Shown one piece after another: positions 36,379-49,244 of a DNA stretch of 64,000 bases. The stretch comes from Beaufortia kweichowensis (Eukaryota > Chordata > Actinopteri > Cypriniformes > Gastromyzontidae): assembly GCA_019155185.1 (NCBI GenBank), contig CM032800.1:17566938-17630937 (forward strand), in the 5' to 3' direction. The translations under genes and the position numbers were made by a program. How positions within the stretch are numbered: position 1 is the first letter of the stretch; each line of letters starts with the position of its first letter. The notes under the pieces were generated by a model. It ran no database searches and was not told the origin of the DNA. It was given only the letters and a program-made list of their open reading frames with translations.

Positions 36379-36839
36379 ATGGATTCACATGCTGGTAAGA
36401 TACAGACAAACAATAGAAATGATTATTATTTAAACCGAAGCATTTCATGTGTTTATATCTTTTGTAACATCTGCACAGATTCAGATCATCAGATCATCAA
36501 GCACATAAAGGATCATCCCTCATATCAGGTACATTTGAGTTTTATTCTTACATTTATATGAAGTACCTTCATGAATGGATGATATTTAAGCAGTGTTTGG
36601 TTTTGAAGCCCCGTGTCCTCCTCCTGTGAGTGAACTTGATGGCAGGATCTCTGACAGACGGCAGCAGATTGAGCTTTGCACTATGATCCTCCACGATCTT
36701 CTGCATGTTCAGACGATAGTTAAAGTAAGTTTACAGTATTAATGCCACATGTGAAAAGCTGAAACACTGCTCATTCATATCTTCATTCTGATAGGAAAGA
36801 GGACTTGAACATGTATCATTTCATGGACTGGACAACTGA
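36379..36839 (+). CDS. Small 70-aa protein, probable C1orf122 homologue
   Basis: Four exons join in phase: 36379-36394, 36493-36528, 36609-36724 and 36795-36839 (213 nt, 70 aa). All have GT donors and AG acceptors, and AATAAA follows at 36879-36884. The protein starts MDSHADHQAHKG, has a Pro-rich PCPPPVSE and then one amphipathic helix (LDGRISDRRQQIELCTMILH followed by DLLHVQTIVKERG). There is no signal peptide or membrane segment. I assign it mainly by position: divergent from yrdc and followed by convergent mtf1, as C1orf122 lies in human. The helix also resembles the single conserved helix I recall for C1orf122 (LDAVEQRQRQLLDTI pattern). The exon 2 acceptor is chosen to keep frame; an alternative AG 18 bp upstream would break it. 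Function is unknown. Confidence 0.6.
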
Positions 36840-36884
36840 ACTGTTTGCCTTCCATTCTTTTAATAGTGTGTGTGTGTTAATAAA

Positions 36885-39297
36885 GTCTCTGATCAGACCA
36901 GAGTGATTCTAAACTGACACTGTGAAATAATACAACAAAGAGACAGGATTTCACTGGTATTGTATTGCTTTTTGATTCAAAAAGTTATTACTTTGCCATA
37001 ATACTTTATACAAAACAAGCATATCAGAGGAAAGTTCACATTATTTATATATATATATATATTCTTTAAAAATACAAATCTTACATTTACAGGTTTCACA
37101 CACTTGAAGTATCAAAAGCGGTCCTTATGGAAGAATCTTGTTTACTCTTCAAAAGCTTTTGAGACTCCAACAGTCCAACTTTTCCAAGCTGGAAATCATA
37201 ATAAATATCAGCTGTATGTAAAGCAATGATTCAGTCGTCTTACAGGACCCACATCTTTAATCTGCAGTTGAATGTTTTCAGGTGGTGATGATAATGGCAC
37301 ATGGCGGGTAAAATGGTTCAAGAAGCGAAAGAAACAAAACCATGATTTTAAAGGTTACTTTAACAGCATTTTTAAAAGTTGTGAGTTTAACAAGAAATTC
37401 TTAGATCGTAATAAAATAAAACTGAGTTTAAAAATGTTATCAGTGATTGTTGAGCATATAAAAACAGCTGAAGATGTGTACATATTCACAACCCGCTCTC
37501 TTCTCTGAAGATGACTTTCATATGGTACAAAAATGACTAATGAGATTTTGTTTGCGAACATGTAAAGCTCTTAGGGGTCTGTTGTATGTATTTGATGCAC
37601 TATGACGTTGCATAGTTGTTTGTGTTCAAGTGAGCGACTCAAAACCAACTTCTATATAAAATTAAAGAGCCAGAGGCATGTGCATTTTCAATGTCTACTT
37701 GTCAATATTTATGATCCAATATAAAGGAATCTTTCATTCACTGAGGCAAAAGAAAGGTGTTGCTCAAACAAAACACTGTTCCCATTAATGGATAGCTTTA
37801 AAAACAACAACAACAGAGTTGACAATAATCAAAACCAACACATCATTCAGCTGTAATGCTAAAGCAGACCGTAAATAATAATCTGATGATGTAACACAGC
37901 GTAACTGAAGCCTTGACTATAGAATGACATGGATTTGTTTTGGCACTGACTCCTTCAAGCTAAGCCAATCACAAAAGTCCAACATGTGAAGTCAATGATA
38001 GGAATAGTCATGAAAGGAACTCTAGAACAACTGTAAGGCAAGTTTGGAGCCTGAGAACACAAACCCGGTCCATTTTGCGCTTCTGTGTGATGAAATCACG
38101 CATACATGTGAAGTGCACTGGTGACAGTCAAAGGCAGTGCAGAGTCTCATACTTCTGTACAAAAATACAAATACAATCTAAAGCATTTAGATTTTTGGTC
38201 AGCTCTATACAGCAGCGGTACATCACTGTGGCCGGGTAGTGCACTACAAGCTAGTTCAATTGAGTTTCTCTATAAACTTTTTTAGGAACCAATAAACGCA
38301 TGGCCTTGCGGCTCCATATCCCTGAAGCCTCTCATCCCGACTCTTGCGGAGTTTACAAGCGAGTGTCGAAACAGAAAAAAGTGCAGGAATGTGCCAGTGA
38401 GGATGCAGAAACATCCAGATGTGTAACTGAGAAACTGCATGCTCATCCATAAAAGAATGCCAGATGTTTCAATCACAGAGAGTATGAGGATCAAGTCGAA
38501 GATATTTCAACCCAAAAACAAAACAATTGAGCGTTTTTGCATTGTGACCGACAATAAAGCACACTGACCTCATAACCTCCCTAATTATAAATGAATTCAG
38601 TGCATGTATAAATTGCAGTTTTCCTAACAGCTCTTTTGCAAACAGGAGGAACAGGGTAAATGTGCTTGATTGTCACAATTCAAAATCTGACTGGTCCTAA
38701 AATAGGCTATATTCTCTTTTCATTGTGTCTGGTTTTACAAGTAAAATGAAAAGGTGACACATTCATAGAGATTCACTTTAAGAACACAGACCTGATAGAA
38801 GCTTATTCAGGAAACAAAAAACAACATTTAGTGAATGGGGAGCTCCATTTATCTAACCATTACTTATTTTAATAAATTAACATATATAAAATTAAATACT
38901 AAGTTATAGGCAGCCAAACAAACCTCTAAATTACATTTAAAAGGCAAGTCAATGTCAGTTTGTCTAGAGTAACAAACTGTGAACTAAAACAGCTCAAAAT
39001 CACATTATCATGACTAATGCAGCCTTTCTAATAAATTACACATAAAACACTTAAAGCATTGCAGGACCTCCGCGACCTGTGGCCAGTCCCACTGTGGATA
39101 TAAACCAGTGAACAAATGTGAAGTACATTCGAATCTCATGGATTTCAAGTTATAAACTCCAGGAGAGTTTGTTTTGTGCACATCTGTAATACTTCCCAAA
39201 CCTTCCCAGAGCGATCAAGTCTACTCGTGTGCTGCTCTGAAGTGCACCGAAACGGGGCACGAACCTTTCCGTCCGTGGCCCCCGAACTCAGCGGCTT
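36885..39297. other. mtf1 3' UTR and convergent intergenic DNA, no further gene seen
   Basis: This lies between the poly(A) signal of the small gene and the mtf1 stop. ORFs here are short and lack splice sites. A (TA)n run is near 37050. The right part is presumably mtf1 3' UTR, whose end I could not fix. Confidence 0.4.
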
Positions 39298-42200
39298 CTA
39301 GGTCACGTTGCTGGAGAGCTCGTCGGCAGCGATGAGCAGGGCCTCGATGTTTTCTGTTGTCTCTGGGCTGAGCAGGTCTGACACATCCATGCTGGCCATG
39401 CCATCAGTGGGGGGGTTGGGGGTCACCGGGACCGCTGGGGTTTCCAGCTGGTAGGCAGAGTGCAGAGCTTGATGGGCTTCTCCGTTGGCCGAACAGCAGG
39501 CTTGAAGCTTGAAGAGGGAGTTGGGGAAGGAGCCTGTAATGGAGCAAGGGGAGGAGCCTGGGGCGGGGTTGGAGGAGGAGCATGAGGTCGGACGAGGGGA
39601 GGGGTTTGGGGCAGGGGAGGGGCCTGAGGTAGGATAAGGGGAGGAGCTTGAGGTAGGATGAGGGGAGGAGCTTGAGGCAGGATGAGGGGAGGAGCTTGAG
39701 GCAGGATGAGGGGAGGAGCTTGAGGCAGGGTCAGGGGAGGAGCTTGAGGCAGGGTCGGGGGAGGAGCTTGAGGCAGGGTCGGAGCAGGGGACACTGATGT
39801 GCTCTTTGACTCCTGTGCTGAGCTAGCAGAGCTCTTGTCTTTAGCAGAGTCTCTGCAGGCACAATGACACTGACACGACTCCTCCTGCTTTATGATGATA
39901 ACCGGCAGACTCAGACCAATCTGCTGCACCGCATTCCCTGAAACATCACCACAAAAACACATTCAGCAGGCTAAAGGTGCTTTCAAAAAAACCCTTTATG
40001 TGTTTCGTCTTACCTGACTGGCCACCAACTGGTATGGCTGTTGTAAAAAAGACCTTCTCAACTTTTGGGCCCTGAAAAAATGTGAAAGCCAACACACTTT
40101 ACTCAGCATCAGAATGAACCTGCATAACACGTCACAGATCACGGGACCGCAAGCTTTTCCCACATCTATTACTGGCATATTGTGTATTAACTGTCAAGTT
40201 TCAGAATTTGAAAACATTTACTCAATGATTTTCAATGATAAAAATCTCACGTGCTTCAAGAGAATACATCCAAAGCTATCTGGCTAATAGCTTACCCTAA
40301 CTAGACCTGGTAACCTTTACCCAACAATCTAAGGGTTTATACACAGGTGTTTACAGAATAAGAAACTTCTCTGAACACTGGCCTACTTTACATCACTGTA
40401 AACACATGGTTTTGCTTTTCATTTAAAGCGAGTGAGTGTTCTGTTTTTCTAGTAGGGATGCTCTTGATTCACTTAACTCCACGATCTGATACCATTCACC
40501 ATACTGATCTCACAATACAATTTAACAACAAAATTAGACGAATTAGAAATTAACAAGTGCCCTTTTATTATTTCTCAAATGCTGCACATTTCGTAAATAA
40601 AAAATCTTCTCTATCAAATAACACAACTAAATTGCAATTTAAAAACTAATTCCAAATCGTGTATTTTTTTTAAGAAATATTATCAGCATATCCACATTTT
40701 CTGGCAAAAGATCTCTGCACATTTACACTGTCCCCTTCAGTTTGCAGTAAACACAGCGGCCCCTGCTGTTCAAAACATGTATCGCGATTCACTTATAACA
40801 TCTCAGCAGATTTGAATCGATTTTTTAACATCGTCTTGCGGTGAATCGTCACATCCCTATGTGCTAGTAAACATAAACCAGATGGAAATGATGCCTGTGG
40901 TGTAGTGTGAGCCGGACCTGTTGCTCAGGGTTTTGTTGTGTGCTGCTGGCACTGCTGAGGATCCACTGCAGGTTGTGATCAGACATCCGCGATGTTTGGC
41001 TGCAGACCCGAGAGAGGTGCGATGGTGATGGTGGGAGGAGCCAAAGGAAGCGCTATCGTCCCGCCTCCCGTCGTCGACCGGGGACGCCAGTCCCGGCAGA
41101 GGTGCTGGCTGAGCCCTGTACCGCTGACCGCCCACTGCCAGTAGATGAAGGCGCGCTTCCGGTGACTGTGATGAGGTTGGTGGGGCAGAGGTGAAAAAAG
41201 CGGGGTCAGTAATGAGCTGCTAACAGCAGGGAGGGCGGGGCTGACAGAGAAGGGCATGTCGAGGCGGATCCTGAGCCTGCTCTAAAGCGGCGGGTGTGGC
41301 CGGAACAGGGCGAGGAGCGGACGAGTTGGGCGAGAAAGCGGGGCTGTGGGCAGGCCAGCGTCCGTTCACGGCCAGTGAGTGGCCGCGGGTCAGGTCCACA
41401 TGACTCGATCCGGGTTATCTAGAGGAACAGAGACACAGACTGATACACTGCATATCGCGGCAGCTCAATTAGACATCATCCCTTGAACAGCTAAAGCCGA
41501 TTCTTGAGCGGGAATAACACAGCTGGTACAGCTCAAAAGGAGTACTCACCGCTGGCTTTCGGGTCGTCTTGGCTGACACTGTTCTCAGGACTCTGGAACA
41601 TCAGCTCAAAGATCCTTATGGGAGTGACACTGTTCAGATCCAAACCCTGAGACTGAAACATGAAAGTGTATTGAGACGCACCGGAGATGTAGCTGAACGC
41701 GCTTCTTTATGAACAACACCAAACTCACGCTGTGGTTCTCCTGCAGCTCCGAGTCTGTGGAGATGAGGCTCAGATCGCTGAGACACAGCGAATGATTGGC
41801 ATCCTGTTGTTTAAAACGTACCACAGCACGTCAATAAACTACAGCCACAAAAAGCCAGCCGTGAAAATGGCTTGAGCCTGTAAGTGTACCTCTGAGAGCG
41901 GATGACCGCTGTCCATCGTGAATCCTGCCGGACCTTTATCGTGACCGCGAATGTGACTCTTCAAACTGTACTGAGAGCTGAAGGTCCTCTCGCAGCCGTC
42001 GCTCGGACAGAAGAACGGCTTTTCTCCTGAGACACAGACGCGGGAGTTTTCATTGCTTTAGCAAGCATTTCTTTCACTTACACAACAGTTTACATGTTAT
42101 CTCCTTAAGATAATGTAAATAAGTCTTTCCCATGCAGTGCTCAGTGTGAATGACGGGCGTTTGGTTTACATAGGTAAGCATACTCAGCGGTATTCACTTC

Positions 42201-43142
42201 AGTAAACTTGTAATATATGAATGATACTAAAATTATACTATAATGTATCGTAAACACACCTAAAAACTGTCGTATAATTACTAGAGTACGCTTCAGTTAT
42301 TTCTCTAATGTGTTCAATTACACGCCTATTTTAAAGTTATTTTCTTAAAGTAAATGTCTTTACAGTATAAAAGAATCTCTTACCAGTGTGTGTCCTTACG
42401 TGTGTCTTCAGATGATGACTAGCAGCAAAAGCTTTACCACAGCCATCATGATCACACCTACCGACACAAACACATCACATCTGAATACATTCAGCGTGAA
42501 CAATCCAGTTTGACGAGGGAAAGCAGACGATGCTCACCGGAAGGGTTTCTCTCCCGTGTGCGTGCGGATGTGTTTCCTCAGGTCACTGAGCGTGGTGAAG
42601 TATTTGGTACAACCCTCGGATTCACAGTTAAATGTCTTGCCAGTGTGAAGCCTCTGGTGTGCTTTCAGTCTGATCAACACAACAATAATCACAATCATCA
42701 CACAGGTGCAGTGTCATCACGTACCAAACAACAGTTTGTTAGACCTAAACGGCTCCAAACCGCCCACCCAGTCAACATTACTTTGAAGTTTAAATAGACA
42801 GCAGACAACAAGCAGATGTGATCAGACAGATATCACAGGGTAAGAGATGGACGTCTTCAGGCCAGTGCTCACGTGTCAAACGTGAACACGACGAGACGGT
42901 CACCTGTAGAGCGTGTTGAAGGCTTTCTCGCAGCCCTGAACGTCACACTCGAAGGGTTTCTCTTTCGTGTGCACACGGACGTGGATCTTCAGGCTGTAGG
43001 ACGTGAGGAAGGCTTTGCCGCAGCCCTGCTGGTTGCAGACAAACGTGTATTCGCCGCGGTGAGTCTTCTGATGTGTGCGCAGGTTTCCCGCCGTGCTGTA
43101 GGTGCGAGTGCAGCCCTCGAACATGCACTGATAGCGCTTCAC
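39298..43142 (-). CDS. mtf1: Metal-regulatory transcription factor 1 (5' exon missing; frame breaks in two exons)
   Basis: MTF1 binds metal-response elements and activates metallothionein and zinc exporter genes under zinc or cadmium load. Exons: 42904-43142, 42538-42669, 42384-42457, 41890-42026, 41729-41803, 41550-41652, 40918-41418, 40014-40071 and 39298-39937. The first four encode six C2H2 fingers, with GCTRTYSTAGNLRTHQKTH, GCGKAFLTSYSLKIHVRVH, GCEKAFNTLYRLKAHQRLH, GCTKYFTTLSDLRKHIRTH, GCGKAFAASHHLKTHVRTH and GCERTFSSQYSLKSHIRGH. Then come DANHSLCLSDLSLISTDSEL, LAPPTITIAPL, SDHNLQWIL, VEKVFFTTAIPVGG, the Cys cluster CQCHCACRDSAKD and the end MDVSDLLS...IEALL. The N-terminal exon was not found. 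The 501-nt exon and the last exon each have a net frame change (after GDNPD, before SDHNLQW, before the MDVSDLL end). The last exon also holds a Pro-rich 8-residue repeat. Confidence 0.95.
39590..39785 (-). repeat. 24-bp coding minisatellite in the mtf1 last exon
   Basis: Seven or so units of a 24-bp sequence encode LPQAPPLI-type octapeptides, then diverged Pro-rich units. It lies between the Cys cluster and the conserved C-terminal end of MTF1. Confidence 0.85.
40453..40859. mobile_element. hAT-type MITE in an mtf1 intron
   Basis: The left end TAGGGATG followed by CTCTTGATTCAC and the right end GTGAATCGTCACATCCCTA are imperfect inverted repeats. The flanking 8-mers TTTTCTAG and TGTGCTAG share six bases and may be a decayed target duplication. 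No coding content. Confidence 0.55.
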
Positions 43143-43926
43143 CTGACATGACAACAAATACACAGCTACAGTTAGACGACAGTTTCAAAAAAAATAAAAT
43201 CACAATCATTCGGCAATAAATACAATCGTGTCAAGCCGGTTTCACACAGTTTTCTGGCACCATCATTTCACCACTGAGTCTATTTCTGCTGCGCTGCTCC
43301 TGTTCAATTAAAGTTATTCACATGATTGACACTCAAAAAAAACAGCTTAAAAGTTTGTAAATGAGATGTAGTGTATTTTAAACAATCACCATGACGTTCA
43401 GCAGTTTCCCAGCAAGTTGTAATATATACAGTATATTGTTAAGCTTATATGGCTTTAGATTGGCAGAGAAAGAGATTTCATGCTGACCATCACGGATCAC
43501 AAACACACGTGACATAATGGACCACACTGTCTCCTCAACAAAAAGATATTTATCATGCTCAAAATGTGATGAACAAGAACAACGACAGAGGCTGTAAGTA
43601 GTATTAAAATACTTTTGAATCAACAAATGATTATAAACATATTCAAGTGACTTCACATATCACATGCAAGAACCATGAAAGAACACCAACATATTGATTT
43701 TACATTACAAACTGTAAATGTACAGCTGTATTGTTTATTAGCAACTCCAAGAAAGTACATGTCTCACATCAGCAGTCTCCAAAACATGAATGCTAAAAAA
43801 CATGGAGAAAACATCTTGGGAGAAAGCCAGCGTAACCAGGAGGATCTTTACATGTATTTCATCAGACGTCTTCAACTGCATTTAGAGAGAAGACAGATGA
43901 TTTACAGCTCTGCTCAGACTACACGC
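43143..43926. other. Presumed mtf1 intron, no exon recognised
   Basis: The N-terminal mtf1 exon should lie to the right on the minus strand, but nothing matching it is visible. The ORF at 43378-43656 has no family signature. Confidence 0.4.
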
Positions 43927-44230
43927 TAGAGCTGCACGATTCGGGCTAAACTGAGAATCACGATTTTTTGTTTCAAATAGAGATCACGATTCTGAACAGC
44001 AACTATAAGTAAATTTACTAAATATTAATTGTTGCAGTAGATTTAAAATGTTTCATTTGAATGATTTTTAAATCAGTTTTAATGAATTTTTTTTTACTCA
44101 CTAATAAATGTTTCACTTGATCAATTACTGGATGAATCAGCATTGAATGAATGATTCATTAAAATACGATTTTAGACTCATTGTCCTCATCTAATGGTGG
44201 TGAAACAATGTAATCCATAAATCGCGTTAT
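43927..44230. repeat. Probable hAT-type MITE fragment
   Basis: TAGAGCTGCACGATTCGGGC at 43927 and repeated ATCACGATT motifs resemble fish hAT MITE ends. The right terminus is not clear. Confidence 0.35.
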
Positions 44231-44404
44231 TAGAAGCCAATTTACATTTACATTGTTTTGATCCATGTGGACATTAATGTTTATATCTTGCGAACTTTTA
44301 TCCCAGTACTTCTGATCATTTGAATATTTCTAACCAAGATTATAATAAGACCTCAATTAGGACTGTTCACACAGAATGTGTTTTTCAAAGGCACTGCATT
44401 ATTT

Positions 44405-47325
44405 ACCACAGGTTTTGTACCTGCAGCGTGCAGTACCGCCGCATGCATTTGCGCGCATATGCAATTACCTGCGCGCATGCAGTACCTGCGCATGCAGTAC
44501 ACTGCGCGTGCAGTAAACAACGCTGTATGCAGTAAACAGCATGCAGTACCTGCAGCATGCAAGTACACAGCGCGGCACAATTACCTGCATACAATTACCT
44601 GCGCATACAGTTGCACGCGCATACGATTACACGCGCTACAATACCTACACGCATACAATTACTGCGCGCCAGTAAACCGCATACTGATAAACGCGCATAC
44701 AATTACCTGCGCATACAGTGTACCTGCAGCATACAATTTTACAGCGCGCGTACAGTACCTGCATACGCAATTACCTGCGCACATACAGGTACCTGCGCGC
44801 ACAGTAAACAACATACAGTAAAATACGCATACAGTAAACAGCATACAATTACCTGCGCATACAATTACCTGCGCCTGAATTACCTGCGCATACAGTAAAC
44901 AGCATACAATTACCTGCGCGCATACAGTACCTGCAGCTACAGTAAACAGCGCGTACAGTAAACACGCGTTACAGTAAACCATACAGTAAACCGCTACATA
45001 CAGTACCGCATACAGTTACCTGCAGCATACAGTAAACAACATACAGTAAACAGCATGCAGTAAACAGCATACAATTACACGCATACAGTAAATGCGCGAT
45101 ACAGTAAACCGCATACAGTACACACACATACAGAATTACGCACATACAGTACACACATACAGTACACACACATACGGAGTACACACACATACGTAGTACA
45201 CGCATACAGTAAAATTACACACATACAGTAAAACGCACATACGGTACACACACATACAGTAAACGCATACAGTAAACACACATACAATTACACACATACG
45301 CAGTAAACACCGCATGCGGTATTTTACGCATGCGGTACCTGCATACAGTACACAGCGCATACAAGTACCTTGCATACAGTACACCGCATACGCAATACAC
45401 ACACATACAATTACACATACAGTAAATTACACACATACAGTAAACGCATACAGTAAACACGCATACAGTAAACCACGTACGCAGTACACACACATACAGT
45501 AAAACGCATTACAGTAAACACACATACAGTAAACGCACATACAGTAAAACGCATACAGTAAACCAGCGTACGAGTAAACCACGCAGTAAACCACGCATAC
45601 TGGTACCGCATACGAGTAAACCGCATACAGTAAACAGCATACAGTAAACCGCGTACAGTAAAACACACATACGCAGTAAACACACATACCGGGTACCGCA
45701 CACATACAATTACGCATACGCATACGGTAAACCGCATACGGTAAACAAAGCATACGTATTACACACATACAGTACACACGCACAATTTTACCACATACAG
45801 GTACACACGCATGCGTAATTACCTGCGCATACAAATTACCGCAGCATACAGTACCTGCAGCATACAATACACGCGCATACGGTACACCGCAGCATACAGG
45901 TACCTGCATATACAGTACCTGCAGCATACAGTAACGCAGCGCATACGGTAAAACACGCATACAGTAAACACACATACGAGGTAAACCGCCACAGCATACA
46001 GTAAACAAGCCGCCAGTACCTGCGCGCATACGATTACCTGCGCATACACAGTACCTGCGCGCATACGGTACCTGCAGCATACGGTACCTGCGCGTACGGT
46101 TACACATACAGTAAACACATACGGTAAACACACATACAGTAAACACATACGAGTAAACACACATACACGGTACACACATACAGTAAACACACATACGGTG
46201 CACACACATACAGTAAACACGCATACAGTGCGCACACATACGGTAAACACGCATACAGTAAACACACATACAGTAAACACACATACAGTACACAGGCATA
46301 CAATTACCCGCCGCGCATACAATTACCTGCTACTTTACGCGCCATACAGTGAAACACACATGCCAGTAAACACACATACAGTAAACGCATACAGTAAAAC
46401 ACATACAGTGTAAACACACATACCGGTAAACCTGCACATACGGTAAACGCATACAGGTAAACACGCATACAGTAAACACACATACAATAAACACGCATAC
46501 AGTAAACGCACATACAGATGCGGCGCACGTACAGTGCGCCACATATGCAGTCACAGCAGCATACAGGTTTACGCATACCAATTTTACCTGCGCGTACAAT
46601 TACACATACAGTGAAACACATACTGTTACACACACATACGGTACACATTACAGTACCTGCATACGATTTTACCGGCGTACAGTAAACACACATACAGTAA
46701 ACACACATACGAGTAAACACACATACGGTACACATACAGTGAAACACACATACCGAGTACACGCACATACAGTACACACATACAGGTACACACGCATACA
46801 GTACACACACATACAGTAATACACACATACAGTAAACACACACACATACAGTAAACACACATACAGTAAACACATACAGTAAACACACATACAGGTGCAC
46901 ACATACGAGTAAACACACATACAGTAAACACACATACAGTACACACACATACAGTACACACACATACAGTAAACACACATACAGGTACACACACATACAG
47001 TAAACCGCACATACAATACACACACATACAGTAAACACGCATACGATTACACACACATACGAATTGTACGCACACATACATGGTAAACACATGCATACGG
47101 TACACACACATACAGTACACACACATGCACAGTAAACCACACATACAGTACACACATGCAGTGATACGCATTGCAATTACACGCACATACAATTTTACAC
47201 ACATGCAGTAAACACACATACAGTACACGCATACAGTAAACACATACGGTAAACGCACATACGAATTTTACCGCATACAGTACACACACATACAGTAAAC
47301 ACACATACAGTACACACACGTGTTT
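44405..47325. repeat. 2.9-kb minisatellite, 15-bp unit
   Basis: The right part is a fairly regular ACACACATACAGTAA array. The left part (44405-45100) is a divergent form with TACCTGCGCATACAATT-like units; the two types intermix in between. Because 15 is a multiple of 3, every frame keeps a 5-residue period on the minus strand (TVCVF, YCMCV, LLYVC). Stop-free units therefore give spurious ORFs of up to 290 codons. It probably lies in mtf1 intron 1 or its upstream region. Confidence 0.95.
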
Positions 47326-48895
47326 GTCCGCTGCACTGGCGTTTTGGGATTTATACATGCTTAAATAAAGATGTCATCATCAAGTTAAAGCATGGTCATG
47401 CATGAGCACACCCAGGTCTTTGGATATGTTAAACAGGACAACACATGCCGTGATGACTCACGGCACGGAAGTAAAAAACCTCAAAGCAATTCAAACTTAA
47501 AGCAGTGTTGGTGGGTTTGATGTCAAAACCCTCTTGGCTATGCACACTCGGTTTAGGATAACTAAGACTAGTTTCACTGCACTTGGACATTGTTGCTCTT
47601 TTGTTGTTTACATTGCTTCTATTGTTTACCTCAAGCGGCTTCAGATAAAAACATCTGCAAAATGACTAAATGTAAATGTCTGGACTACGGACGCTTATTT
47701 CTGTTCATTTTCCTGACCGTCAACTGCTGCTCGTTATCCGAACATTAACCGTTAACTGATAAGATTTTAATATTTTAATATCTTAATATCTTTCTTTATT
47801 TTTATCAAACTTTACCATATAGATGTAACCATAGATTTTGCAGGACTTTATAGCATTTGTATAAACACAACAAAAATATGTTTACTTTAGTTAAACCATG
47901 ATTCATTTTAGTTGACATGTTGTTTTATATAAATATGTACATATTTCCCCATTGGGACTATATTTCCTCCTGCAATGGGCTGTTTCATGGCTTGGGTTTG
48001 TTTGTGATAACTCAATATGTATATGTGCCTGTAAAGGCTAAAGTTGTTTTTTGTTATGAACGGTCACTGTTAGTATTAGTGGTGTGTAATAATTACTATT
48101 ATTATTAATAAGATAGTATTTTTGTGTAATTAGGTTTATTTTGCCCATAAGTTCTGCATGTAGTCTACTGGTACACAATATATGCTTAACAATTCTTTAC
48201 AATTATCCTTTATGATTATGGATCTGCATCAGTGGATCAGCGTGTTTTACAAAGCATGTTCACTTCTTCAGTAACAGAGAAACTGTTTTAAAAATGACAC
48301 AAACATGTAACTGTGAGCTCAAAAACACTCATTATTTATATTTAGATGAATGTGCACTATTATTGTGAATAAACTACAAATAAAACATTTCATCTTTAAA
48401 TCTCTTCACATTTTCCTTCAGTCTCCATCACATCATTTCTCTTTGATAGGTCCGTTAGGGGTTTGGGTCTTTGTCTCTCAGGTGTGAAACATATTAATAT
48501 TCATGACCATTATTGCTCCCTCACATATGACCTTTACACAAATTTCAAAAAGTCTCTTACAAAAGTAAAATCATTATATTGTTTTAGGTGAATAAGTGGG
48601 CAGAATGGTTTTCACATCTTTTTGTATCAAAACCTCTAGTCTACAAGATCCAGTAGTCAAAAATCTTGTGAACACATGTTTAATGTGTGTTTTTGTCCTT
48701 ATTCTCAATGACTAACCACACATAAACATGGTTTTCTCAAGAACACAAGTGCTCACATACATGTTGCCTGTAGATTATTGTAGTACAGTTTGTGCTGAAT
48801 ACAAATGGCACTGTTTAGTTCTGCTTTCAGCTTGTGAACATTATATTGAACATTTATCAAACACGTGTTATTGTTTTATCAAGGAAAGAATAACT
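47326..48895. other. AT-rich DNA, no gene seen
   Basis: No ORF with similarity or splicing support and no clear repeat. Several T-rich tracts. Confidence 0.4.
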
Positions 48896-49065
48896 AGCAT
48901 TATTGTTTTATCGCCCAGCCCTAGGTTTAATTTCTGTAAAGAAAACTGTCCTGAATAACCAAAAACAAACTTTAAAAAATAACATTCTGGGAACCAAATA
49001 CTAACGTTACAGAAACATTCAGGGAACCAAACACAAAAACCAGAAAACGTTAGCTGGGTAAAAAC
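48896..49065. repeat. Solo hAT end followed by a teleost GGAACCAAA-type repeat
   Basis: TTTTATCGCCCAGCCCTAGG near 48905-48925 matches the right terminus of the hAT at 14400-14414, but no left end is found nearby. It is followed by about three diverged units containing CTGGGAACCAAATACTAACG and AGGGAACCAAACAC, ending GTTAGCTGGGTA, a pattern common in fish repeats. Confidence 0.5.
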
Positions 49066-49244
49066 AAACATGAATATAACAAGAAAAGCTTAAAAACTGT
49101 GGACAGCGAGCTCTGTGTGACAGCTTTATGTTTCTTTTTGTCAGAGATCACACACATTGATTAGTAAATTGATTGATTTTGTGCGCTGATTTAAAGTGTT
49201 TTATGGCTGAGCTTAAATGTGAAAAGCAACAGACTCTTCACATT

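Noticed and set aside
42510..43151. Plus-strand ORFs of 92-95 aa
   Set aside because: Antisense shadows of mtf1 zinc-finger exons.
44320..47358. Cys/Val/Tyr-rich ORFs up to 290 codons in the 15-bp array
   Set aside because: Direct translation of the repeat (VCVFT, CMCVY, LYVCL). Same argument as for the 29-bp array.
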